Shown one piece after another: positions 8,927 through 20,592 of a stretch of DNA of 64,000 bases (positions are counted from its first letter, which is position 1; every line of letters starts with the position of its first letter). Source of the stretch: CAWBOV01 sp963790525. Its GTDB lineage: Bacteria; Actinomycetota; Actinomycetes; Mycobacteriales; Jatrophihabitantaceae. The position numbers and the translations under genes were made by a program. Under the pieces are notes generated by a model that saw only the letters and a program-made list of their open reading frames with translations, was not told the origin of the DNA and made no database searches. The DNA lies in the NCBI GenBank assembly GCA_963790525.1, contig CAWBOV010000002.1:434001-498000 (forward strand), read 5' to 3'.

Positions 8927-8977
8927 CTGACGGAAACCGTCAGAGCTGGGTGGTACTCCGTTCGATACGGCGGTACC
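8927..8977 (+). promoter_or_regulatory. Structured rpsF leader (candidate S6:S18 autoregulatory element)
   Basis: Two hairpins precede rpsF. The first is CTGACGG-AAA-CCGTCAG (8927-8943), a perfect 7-bp stem. The second pairs GGTAC (8952-8956) with GTACC (8973-8977) and, inside it, CCGT (8958-8961) with ACGG (8967-8970), leaving an unpaired T on one side and CG on the other. The S6:S18 complex is known to bind a bulged stem-loop in rpsF leaders of many bacteria. The match here is by position and general shape only. Confidence 0.45.
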
Positions 8978-9042
8978 CGGTGAGCACCCTCCTGCCGTGG
9001 AGAGTCTGCGGCCGCCTGAGTCCACAGGAGGATTCAACAGGC

Positions 9043-9333
9043 ATGCGTCATTACGAAGTCATGGTCATTCTCGACCCCACCCTCGAAGAGCGCACGATCG
9101 CGCCTTCCCTCGACGCGTTTCTCAACGTGATCAAGACCGACGGCGGGTCCGTCGACAAGGTCGACATCTGGGGCAAGCGCCGCCTCGCCTTCGAGATCGA
9201 CAAGCACGGCGAGGGCATCTACGCCGTCATCGACCTCAAGGCCGAGCCCGCGTCGGTGCTCGAGCTCGACCGTCAGCTGAACCTCAACGAGTCGGTGCTG
9301 CGGACCAAGGTCCTGCGGCCGGACGCCCGGTAG
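9043..9333 (+). CDS. rpsF: 30S ribosomal protein bS6
   Basis: A 96-aa protein matching bS6 over its full length, beginning MRHYEVMVILDP and including WGKRRLAFEIDKHGEGIY and the C-terminal ESVLRTKVLRPD. It binds 16S rRNA in the platform of the 30S subunit together with bS18, encoded two genes downstream. ATG 9043 has AGGAGG 11 bases upstream. It opens the rpsF-ssb-rpsR-rplI operon and has a structured leader. Confidence 0.98.
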   Translation: MRHYEVMVILDPTLEERTIAPSLDAFLNVIKTDGGSVDKVDIWGKRRLAFEIDKHGEGIYAVIDLKAEPASVLELDRQLNLNESVLRTKVLRPDAR

Positions 9334-9341
9334 GGCCCGGC

Positions 9342-9833
9342 ATGGCAGGCGAAACCCTCATCACCGTGGTCGGCAACCTCACCGCCGACCCGGAGCTGCG
9401 GTTCACCCCGAGCGGTGCCGCCGTCGCATCCTTCACCGTGGCGTCCACGCCGCGGACGCTGGATCGCACGACGAACGAGTGGAAGGACGGCGAAGCGCTG
9501 TTCCTGCGCTGCTCGATCTGGCGCCAGGCGGCGGAGAACGTCGCCGAGTCACTCACCCGCGGCATGCGCGTCGTCGTGCAGGGGCGGCTCAAGCAGCGTT
9601 CCTACGAGACGCGTGAGGGCGAGAAGCGCACCGTCATCGAGCTCGACGTCGAAGAGGTCGGCCCGTCCCTGAAGTACGCCACGGCGAAGGTCAACCGCAC
9701 CCAGCGCGGTTCCTCGGGCGGCGGCTTCGGCGGCGACTCCGGCTCGGCGCCCAGCGCCGGCCCGGGCAACGACGACCCGTGGAGCTCCGCCGGCCCGGCC
9801 GGTGCCGGTATGACCGACGAGCCCCCCTTCTAA
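9342..9833 (+). CDS. ssb: Single-stranded DNA-binding protein
   Basis: A 163-aa SSB. The N-terminal OB fold (about residues 1-110) has TLITVVGNLTADPELRFTPSG, FLRCSIWRQAAENVAESL and GMRVVVQGRLKQRSYETREG. A Gly/Ser/Pro-rich disordered linker leads to the acidic tip DEPPF, the usual docking site for replication and repair partners. The start lies eight bases after the rpsF stop, so it is co-translated in the ribosomal operon, the standard actinobacterial arrangement. It acts at replication forks with the DnaB helicase encoded about 1.3 kb downstream. Confidence 0.97.
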   Translation: MAGETLITVVGNLTADPELRFTPSGAAVASFTVASTPRTLDRTTNEWKDGEALFLRCSIWRQAAENVAESLTRGMRVVVQGRLKQRSYETREGEKRTVIELDVEEVGPSLKYATAKVNRTQRGSSGGGFGGDSGSAPSAGPGNDDPWSSAGPAGAGMTDEPPF

Positions 9834-9873
9834 ATCCTTCCGCACACCTTTTGACACTGGAGTACTGACCACC

Positions 9874-10110
9874 ATGCCCAAGCCACCCATTCGCAAGCCG
9901 AAGAAGAAGGCCAACCCGCTCAAGGCCGCCAAGATCACCTACATCGACTACAAGGACACCGCGCTGCTGCGCAAGTTCATCTCGGACCGCGGCAAGATCC
10001 GCGCCCGCCGCGTCACCGGTGTCACCACCCAGCAGCAGCGCCAGATCGCCAAGGCCGTCAAGAACGCCCGCGAGATGGCGCTCCTGCCCTACACCTCGAC
10101 CAGTCGCTAG
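9874..10110 (+). CDS. rpsR: 30S ribosomal protein bS18
   Basis: A 78-aa basic protein with the bS18 core YIDYKDTALLRKFISDRGKI and RRVTGVTTQQQRQIAKAVKNAR, ending RLLPYTS-like. It pairs with bS6 in the 30S platform. The N-terminal PKPPIRKPKKKANP lacks the CxxC pairs of zinc-binding (C+) S18 paralogues, so this is the zinc-independent form. It sits between ssb and rplI with short gaps. Confidence 0.98.
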   Translation: MPKPPIRKPKKKANPLKAAKITYIDYKDTALLRKFISDRGKIRARRVTGVTTQQQRQIAKAVKNAREMALLPYTSTSR

Positions 10111-10128
10111 TCGGGACGGAGACACATC

Positions 10129-10575
10129 ATGAAGCTCATTCTGACCCGTGAGGTCCCCGGCCTCGGCCTGGCCGGCGACATCGTCGAGGTGGCCGACGGC
10201 TACGGCCGCAACTTCCTGGTTCCGCGTGGCGACGCCATGCTGTGGACCAAGGGCGCCGAGAAGCAGATCACCCAGATCAAGCGGGCGCGCGATGCCCGCG
10301 AGATCCGCGACATCGGCCACGCCAAGGAGATCAAGGCTGACCTCGAGAAGCTCAAGGTCACCCTGGCCGCGCGCGCCGGAGCCGGCGGCAAGCTGTTCGG
10401 TTCGATCACCCAGTCCGACATCGCCGACGCGGTCAAGAGCGCCGGTGGTCCCCTGGTGGACAAGAAGCGCATCAGCCTGCCCGGCCACATCAAGTCCCTC
10501 GGGGCGTACCAGGTGACCGTCGACCTGCACCACGACGTCGTCGCCACCGTGCCGTTCACGGTCACCGCCGGCTGA
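10129..10575 (+). CDS. rplI: 50S ribosomal protein bL9
   Basis: A 148-aa bL9. The N-terminal domain reads MKLILTREVPGLGLAGDIVEVADGYGRNFLVP, followed by the long connecting helix (KQITQIKRARDAREIRDIGHAKEI) and the C-terminal domain with AGAGGKLFGSITQSDIADAV. It binds 23S rRNA domain V near the L1 stalk. It is the last gene of the rpsF operon and is followed by a strong hairpin terminator. Confidence 0.98.
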   Translation: MKLILTREVPGLGLAGDIVEVADGYGRNFLVPRGDAMLWTKGAEKQITQIKRARDAREIRDIGHAKEIKADLEKLKVTLAARAGAGGKLFGSITQSDIADAVKSAGGPLVDKKRISLPGHIKSLGAYQVTVDLHHDVVATVPFTVTAG

Positions 10576-10598
10576 CGCTGTAGCACTGCTCGCACGAC

Positions 10599-10636
10599 GG
10601 GCCCGTCACCTCCCTTCCCGGGGCGGTGGCGGGCCC
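10599..10636 (+). terminator. Terminator of the rpsF-rplI operon
   Basis: GGGCCCGTCACC (10599-10610) pairs with GGTGGCGGGCCC (10625-10636), a 12-bp stem with one T-G wobble and a 14-base loop. It begins 23 bases after the rplI stop. Confidence 0.8.
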
Positions 10637-10904
10637 TAAAAAATGATCTTTGAAAGCGTTGACAGGGTCTGGAAGTTATGCACAGGCAGGGTCTCTAGAG
10701 CTGCCGTCGAGGGTTGAGTTACCCGTCCGTAGGGTGGTTCGGGCGTGTCGCGCAACATTCTCCCGTCCACAGGCGTGGATGCACGTGCTCCCCTGTTTCC
10801 GGGGACTCCAAAGATCACCCGCCGCCAACTCACAGCGCTGTCCACAACATGTGAACAGGCCCTAGGCGCGCCGTCCCCAGGGTTATCCACATCTGTGTGC
10901 ACAG
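10637..10904. promoter_or_regulatory. Cluster of DnaA-box-like 9-mers with AT-rich stretch upstream of dnaB
   Basis: This non-coding segment, part of the 533-base gap between rplI and dnaB, carries TTATGCACA (10676-10684), CCGTCCACA (10763-10771), CTGTCCACA (10838-10846), TGTGAACAG (10850-10858, reverse), the perfect consensus TTATCCACA (10883-10891) and TGTGCACAG (10896-10904, reverse). A 19-base stretch at 10637-10655 contains only three G/C bases, unusual here. The remainder (10905-11108) holds no gene I can support. The arrangement resembles a DnaA-binding region, though oriC in this phylum lies between dnaA and dnaN. It may regulate dnaB or titrate DnaA. Confidence 0.6.
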
Positions 10905-11108
10905 GCCGTCTTGCCGCTGCGGCAACGGCGCGCCTAACGTCTCGGCGGGCAGTACCGAGTCATCGTTTTTCGAGGGCATCGAGCGGCGAACGCGCCGTTG
11001 CTTTTCGATCTCATGAGCGAATATGTCGGTGCTCTCCGGTAGACCTGATCCGTGACCGAACATGCACCCGCGCCGCCCCGGGCGAGCGCGCGAAAGGGGA
11101 ACTCCCTC

Positions 11109-12497
11109 GTGGCCCTGGCCGACGACGTCTCTGATCTACCCGTCGACCGATCGACCCGGGAGTTCGACCGCACGCCCCCGCAGAACATCGCCGCCGAGCA
11201 GTCCGTCCTCGGCGGGATGCTGCTGTCCAAGGACGCGATCGCCGACGTCGTCGAGGCGCTGCGCCCGACCGACTTCTACCGCCCCGCCCATCAGATCGTG
11301 TGCGAGGCGATCCTGGACCTCTACGGCCGCGGTGAGCCGGCGGATGCCATCACCGTGTCGGCGGAGCTGATCCGCACCGGCAACATCGGCCGGATCGGCG
11401 GCGCGGGGTACCTGCATACCCTCATGTCCTCGGTGCCCACGGCCGCCAACGCCGGTTACTACGCCGAGATCGTCGCCGAGCAGGCCATCCTGCGCCGCCT
11501 CGTCGAGGCCGGCACCCGGATCGTCCAGATGGGGTACGGCGCCGCGGGCGGGACCTCGGACATCACCGGCACCGTCGACGACGTCGTCGATCGCGCCCAG
11601 GCGGAGGTCTACGACGTCACCGAGCGGCGCAGCAGCGAGGACTACGTCGCCGTCGAGACACTGATCTCCTCCACGCTGGACGAGATCGAGCGGATCTCGG
11701 CCAGCGGCGGGGTCGGCACCGGCATCCCCACCGGGTTCGCCGACCTGGACGCGATCACCAACGGGCTGCACCCCGGGCAGATGATCACGATCGCGGGGCG
11801 CCCGGGTTCGGGCAAGTCGACGCTCGCCCTGGACGTCGCCCGCTCGGCGGCGGTCAAGCACGGCCAGCCGACGGCGATCTTCTCCCTGGAGATGGGGCGC
11901 CTGGAGATCATGATGCGGCTCTTCTCCGCCGAGGCGCGGGTGCTGCTCAAGAACATGCGCTCCGGGATGATGAGCGACGAGGACTGGACGCGGATGGCCC
12001 GCCGCTCGGGGGAGCTGGCCGAGGCGCCGCTGTTCATCGACGACTCGCCCAACCTGACGATGATGGAGATCCGGGCCAAGGCGCGGCGCCTGAAGCAGCG
12101 CCACGGCCTCAAGCTCGTCGTCATCGACTACCTGCAGCTGATGTCCTCGGGCAAGCGCGTCGAGTCGCGGCAGCAGGAGGTCAGCGAGTTCTCCCGCGCC
12201 ATCAAGTTGATGGCCAAGGAGCTCGAGGTCCCGGTGATCGCGCTGAGCCAGCTGAACCGCGGCTCCGAGCAGCGCACCGACAAGAAGCCGATGCTGTCGG
12301 ATCTGCGCGAGAGCGGATCGATCGAGCAGGACTCCGACGTGGTGATGCTCGTGCACCGCGAGGACATGTACGAGCGTGAGTCACCCCGCGCGGGCGAGGC
12401 CGACATCATCCTGGCCAAGCACCGCAACGGCCCGACCGGCGTCGTGACCGTCGCCTTCCAGGGTCACTACAGCCGCTTCGTCGACATGGGCCAGTAA
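11109..12497 (+). CDS. dnaB: Replicative DNA helicase DnaB
   Basis: A 462-aa hexameric helicase. The N-terminal collar domain begins with RTPPQNIAAEQSVLGGMLLS and includes the FYRPAHQIVCEAILDLY region. The RecA-like core has Walker A GRPGSGKST, SLEMGRLEIMMRL, Walker B LVVIDYLQLM, SQLNRGSEQRTDKKP, and LRESGSIEQDSD. Both places where actinobacterial DnaB often carries inteins (the Walker A loop and the later SxLR region) are uninterrupted. GTG 11109 was chosen because AAAGGGGA lies eight bases upstream and the N-terminus then matches mycobacterial DnaB; GTG 11052 would add 19 residues. The upstream gap contains DnaA-box-like sequences. Confidence 0.97.
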   Translation: MALADDVSDLPVDRSTREFDRTPPQNIAAEQSVLGGMLLSKDAIADVVEALRPTDFYRPAHQIVCEAILDLYGRGEPADAITVSAELIRTGNIGRIGGAGYLHTLMSSVPTAANAGYYAEIVAEQAILRRLVEAGTRIVQMGYGAAGGTSDITGTVDDVVDRAQAEVYDVTERRSSEDYVAVETLISSTLDEIERISASGGVGTGIPTGFADLDAITNGLHPGQMITIAGRPGSGKSTLALDVARSAAVKHGQPTAIFSLEMGRLEIMMRLFSAEARVLLKNMRSGMMSDEDWTRMARRSGELAEAPLFIDDSPNLTMMEIRAKARRLKQRHGLKLVVIDYLQLMSSGKRVESRQQEVSEFSRAIKLMAKELEVPVIALSQLNRGSEQRTDKKPMLSDLRESGSIEQDSDVVMLVHREDMYERESPRAGEADIILAKHRNGPTGVVTVAFQGHYSRFVDMGQ

Positions 12498-12535
12498 CGC
12501 GCCGCTGCCGGGGGCGACCGAACGTGACCGCGGGG

Positions 12536-13429
12536 TCAGGGATGGGCGCGGATTTCCCGTTGGGTCTGGGCGTAGACGCGTTCCTGGCCTTCGGCGTCCT
12601 GGGACTGCTTCGAGGACTTCTTCAGCTTCGCGGAGCTGTAGTAGCCCCCGGTCGCGGTCGCGAGTTCCGGATCGGCCATCAACCGCACACAGCCGCGTGA
12701 CCCCTTCTCCGGCGGCGGGATGAACGGATTGGTCACCGCCTGGATCACCTTGAACGGTCCGCCGGCCTTGCTACCGAGAGTGGTTTTGACCGCGCCCGGG
12801 CTGACTGCGTTGAACGTCAGGCCCTCGCCCTCATGGTGGCGGGCCTGGGCGTAGGTGTACATCAGGGCCAGAAGTTTGGCGTCGGCGTAGGCCTGGATCT
12901 GCTTGTACTTACCCGGGTAGCTCCAGTCGGTGATCGGCTTGCCCTTCGACTCGACCAGGGCGGTCATGTTGACCACCCGCGACGGCGTGGCGAACTCGTC
13001 AGCGCCCTTCCGGAGCAGGTCGAGCAACCCGTCGGTCAGCGCCGCCAGCGCGACGTGGTTGATGGCGATGGTCCGCTCGTACCCGTCCGGTGAGAGTGCC
13101 TTGCTGGAGAACGCGGCGCCCGCGTTGTTCACCAGTCCGTTGAGTCCGTTCGGTGTGGCCGCGTGCACGGCGTCGACCAGGATCCGCACACCGGCCAAGG
13201 ACCCGAGGTCTCCGGCTACCGCGAGGTACCGGCCGTTCCCGTTGCCGTTGGTGACCAACAGGTCGACCGCGCGGCGGGCCTGCTCGGAGCCGCGGGCGTG
13301 CACCAACACAGTCGCCCCACTGTTCCCGATGCCTTGAGCTGTCTGTTGGCCGATACCGCCCCCGGCGCCGGTGACCAGCACGGTCTGACCGTCCAGCCGA
13401 TGGGCGAATTGAGCATCGAACGTGCTCAT
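12536..13429 (-). CDS. Short-chain dehydrogenase/reductase
   Basis: A 297-aa SDR-family NAD(P)-dependent oxidoreductase. The cofactor loop is VTGAGGGIGQQ (about residues 20-30), NNAG follows near residue 100, and the active-site YxxxK appears as YADAK in KQIQAYADAKLLALMY. The position that normally bears the catalytic Ser reads VVNMTALVESKG, so a classical Ser is not obvious. The extended substrate region and length resemble retinol-dehydrogenase-like SDRs. It is divergent from the TetR gene at 13565, and the shared 135-base gap carries an inverted repeat, so the SDR is probably TetR-controlled. The substrate is unknown. Confidence 0.88.
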   Translation of the reverse strand: MSTFDAQFAHRLDGQTVLVTGAGGGIGQQTAQGIGNSGATVLVHARGSEQARRAVDLLVTNGNGNGRYLAVAGDLGSLAGVRILVDAVHAATPNGLNGLVNNAGAAFSSKALSPDGYERTIAINHVALAALTDGLLDLLRKGADEFATPSRVVNMTALVESKGKPITDWSYPGKYKQIQAYADAKLLALMYTYAQARHHEGEGLTFNAVSPGAVKTTLGSKAGGPFKVIQAVTNPFIPPPEKGSRGCVRLMADPELATATGGYYSSAKLKKSSKQSQDAEGQERVYAQTQREIRAHP

Positions 13430-13537
13430 GGTTTCTCCTCAAGGACGTGCAACAGGAGTGAGTCGGTCAGGCGAGGCGTGACCTGTCGCTCAGAATGGGT
13501 TGTGCGACTCACTATCACAGGACCGAACTGGGCTGTC

Positions 13538-13563
13538 AAACCCAGAAACGGTAGTGTGGGTTT
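13538..13563. promoter_or_regulatory. Inverted repeat, likely TetR operator
   Basis: AAACCCA (13538-13544) and TGGGTTT (13557-13563) form 7-bp arms around a 12-base spacer, ending one base before the TetR ATG. Related half-sites (CTGGG, ATGGGTT) occur further into the gap. A bound repressor here would cover the TetR start and favour autorepression. The very short upstream space suggests a leaderless TetR message. Confidence 0.6.
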
Positions 13564-13564
13564 C

Positions 13565-14170
13565 ATGGTCAACGAGACGAGCCGTCGCCCGCGGCTCACC
13601 CCGAAGGGTGAACGGGTCCGGGCACGAATAGTGGAAGCAGCCGTCGCTTTGATCCATGACCGCGGCGTCGCAGCGACCACCTTGGAAGACGTCAAGGTGG
13701 CGGCGGAGGTCAGCGGCTCGCAGCTGTACCACTACTTCCCCGACAAGGACGAACTCGTGCAGGCGGTCATCGACTACAACGCCGACGGCATCATCAGTCG
13801 CAACCGGCAGGTCCTCGCCGGCGCGAACGGAGTCGAGGCTTGGCGGAAGATGGTGATCACCGCCGCGAAACGCACCAAGGCACAGGGGGGCTGCCAACTC
13901 GGCTCGCTCGTGGGTCAACTCGCCGAGACCGACCCCGAGGCCCGAGCCCTCATAGCGTCCGGGTTCGATCAGTGGGCAGCCGCCATCAGCGACGGACTGC
14001 GATCCCTTCACGCCGACGGGAAGCTCCCGTCCGACATCGACCCGGACGACCTCGCGACAACTCTGCTCGCCACGCTCCAAGGAGGGCTTCTGCTCGCCCA
14101 GGCGCAACGGAGTACCCGTCCTCTGGAAACTGCTGTCGATACCCTCCTCGCCCTGGCGATCGGTAGATGA
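13565..14170 (+). CDS. TetR/AcrR family regulator
   Basis: A 201-aa repressor. The N-terminal DNA-binding domain has RIVEAAVALIHDRGVAATTLEDVKVAAEVSGSQLYHYFPDK, a canonical TetR helix-turn-helix. The C-terminal half includes KAQGGCQLGSLVGQLAETDPEAR, typical of the TetR_C subgroup that senses small electrophiles or lipids and often has a Cys in this position. ATG 13565 gives a normal N-terminus. It is divergent from the SDR gene and converges with the DUF11 gene nine bases past its stop. Confidence 0.92.
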   Translation: MVNETSRRPRLTPKGERVRARIVEAAVALIHDRGVAATTLEDVKVAAEVSGSQLYHYFPDKDELVQAVIDYNADGIISRNRQVLAGANGVEAWRKMVITAAKRTKAQGGCQLGSLVGQLAETDPEARALIASGFDQWAAAISDGLRSLHADGKLPSDIDPDDLATTLLATLQGGLLLAQAQRSTRPLETAVDTLLALAIGR

Positions 14171-14639
14171 GCTGCCACCTCAGATGCTGCGGCGCCGCCC
14201 GATGAGGCCGAAGGCCGTCAGGATGGCGCCGACCAGGAGCAACCCGAGCCCCGTGTCGACGGTCTGCGGCAGGCGGGGCACGCCGGTGAAGGCCAACGGT
14301 GGTGGTGTCGCTGCGTGGGTGGTGACCTGTGCGCTGGACGGCGGCGAGGAGATCGGGGTGCCGCCGTGGGTGCCGGACGCGACCGCGGTGTTGCGGACGT
14401 GGCCGGCGGTGACGTCCGCTGCGGTGACCGTGTGCGGGGGTGCGGTGCAGGTCATCGACGTGCCGGGGGCGAGGCGGGTCGCCGGGCAGGTCACGGCACC
14501 GGCGGTCGGGTCGGACACCCTGATGCCGGTGACGGTGGCGCTGCCGGTGTCGGTCACGAGCAGCGACCAGTCGATCCGGTCCCCGGCGTCGATCACGCCG
14601 TCACGGTTGACGTCCACCGCGTGCGCGGACTTGACCAGG

Positions 14640-18540
<3,901 letters not shown>

Positions 18541-20592
18541 CCACGCAGGTCTGTGCCGAGGACGTGTTGTTGCCCGCGACCGGGTCGGCCTCGTTACCGG
18601 TCACGGTGGCCGTGTTGGTGAGACAGCCCGTCGTGGCCGGGGCGGTCCCGGTGACGGTGATCGTGGTGTCGGCTCCGACGGCCAGAACGCCCTCGGTGCA
18701 CGTGACGGTGCGGCCTGACACCGCGCAGCCGGGGGTGCTCGTCGCGACGTCGGTGTAGCCGGCGGGGATCGCGTCGCTGACGACGTAGCCGGAGCTGACG
18801 TTCGGGCCGAAGTTGTGCACGGTCAGCGACCACGTGACGGTGCCCGACGGTGCGATGGTCGCCGGTCCCGTCTTGGTGATGCCGAGGTCGACCGGACCCG
18901 GCACGCACGCCGTGCCGTCGTTGTTGCTCGACGCCGGGCCGCCCGCGGTCGAGACCAGCGTGAACGTCGGGGTCGCGCTCGCCGGGTTGGTGACTTTGAG
19001 CTGGTAGAGGCCGCCGGTGTTGACGTCGAAGCCGAGGTTGCCGTTGCCGTACGTCCACGCGGCCCCGTAGTTGCCGGCCGGGACCAGACCGGCCAGGGAG
19101 AAGCTGGTGACCGCACCGGTGGTGACATCGATCCGCAGCATGGTCGTGCTGTTCTGGCCGATGCCCCAGAGGAAGCCGTTGGCCCAGGTCAGGTCGGGGG
19201 ACGTGACGAGCCCCGCGGTCGCCGCCAGCGGGGTCGCGACTCTCGTGGTCAGGTTCACCGAGTACAGCGTCCTGGTGCCGGCGGTGTTGCTGTCGGCCAC
19301 CCAGTAGGTGCCCGACCCGTCGAAGGCGCCGGCGTTGAGCCCGAGATCCGCGCTGTTCAGACCGGTGATGGCGCCCTGGTCGAAGACAGCGCCCGTCGAG
19401 TCGACGATCACCAGGTGGCCGATGGGGATCGTGCCGGCCGTGCCGTTGGTGGCCCCGTAGATCAGGTTGTCCGCCGGCCGGTAGGCGATCGCGTTGTACG
19501 CCAGGGTTGCGGCCGTGCCGATCGGCGTGAAGGTCGATCCGCCCGCGTTCTGGAACTGCGCGTCGAGGATCGTCGGGTTCTGGTTCGCGTCGAAGACCGT
19601 CGGCGTGGTGCACACGAACGGGGTCGGCGCGACCGGAGTGACCCCGAGGATCTGGGTGAAGTCGTCGGTCGGGGTGCCCGAGCCCGCATAGCCGAGCCCG
19701 AACGTGATGCTCGAGACGACCTGGGTCGGGGTCGTGATGTCGTACACCCCGCAGCCGAAGGCGGTCGTGGCACAGCTGCCACTACCGGTGGGTGTGCCGA
19801 TGAACCCGGCGGCATTGGTGATGCCCACCGTCGTCCCGCCGTTCTGAACGGACATGGTGCTCGTCTGGGACCCGGCCGCGTCGAGGCCGAACGTGCCCCC
19901 GGAGGTCAGCGTCACGGGCGTGTCCCGGTACGACGTCCAGGTCGCTCCGCCACCGCCCGCCCCGACATCACCGGTGTACAGGACGGGTGTCGTCACCGGC
20001 CTGGAGAACGAGTACGTGATCGAGCCGCAGCCACTCGCCGCGGTACTCGTGCAGGAGGTCTCCTCGATCTGCAACGCCTGCGTCGTCGTTGCCGGGAAGT
20101 ACGCCGGCTTCGAGCCCGTCAGCACCAACGACCCGGAACCGGCGAACGTGGCCGGACCGGTCAGGGTGGCGGTGACGACCACGCCGCTCGGCGTCGTTCC
20201 GGTCGCCACGTTCCCGGCGATCGTCCAGGTCGACGGGAACTCCGAACCGGCCGGAACCGCGTTCGCGCGCCCGGCGGCACCCACCAGCGCGATCGACAGG
20301 CTCGCCGCGAGCAGCGCGACGGCGGCGACGATCGTCATCGGGCGGCGGCCCCTCGAGCGCAGCCGCTCGACGTGGCGAATACGGTTGCGGTGGCATGCAG
20401 GCATGCGGGCTCCCACGGTCGTTCCCCGCCCAACGAGTTGGCACGGAGAGACTTCAACGACCGGCGCCCCGTGCTCCGCGCTCACGCGCGCAGCACTCCG
20501 GACCGGCAACATATCAGCAGGCGGGGTGTGATTCCGATACGAGGCCGCATGTTCCGTTGACGCTCGCGGGGACCGCGCTCTACGGTCGCCGC

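Noticed and set aside
10659..10664. TTGACA as a -35 element for dnaB
   Set aside because: No plausible -10 hexamer lies 16-19 bases downstream, and it is about 450 bases from the dnaB start.
11109..12497. Intein in dnaB
   Set aside because: The gene has normal intein-free length and uninterrupted Walker A and downstream motifs.
12536..14170. Mobile-element boundary at the SDR/TetR pair after the conserved dnaB block
   Set aside because: No transposase, integrase, terminal inverted repeat or target duplication; base composition does not change.
18815..20560. Long plus-strand open frame (581 codons) opposite the DUF11 gene
   Set aside because: It is an Arg/Asp/Gly/His-rich mirror of a GC-rich gene with no motif or ribosome site; the minus strand has a signal peptide and repeat domains. 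Many similar long antisense frames throughout the window were dropped for the same reason.
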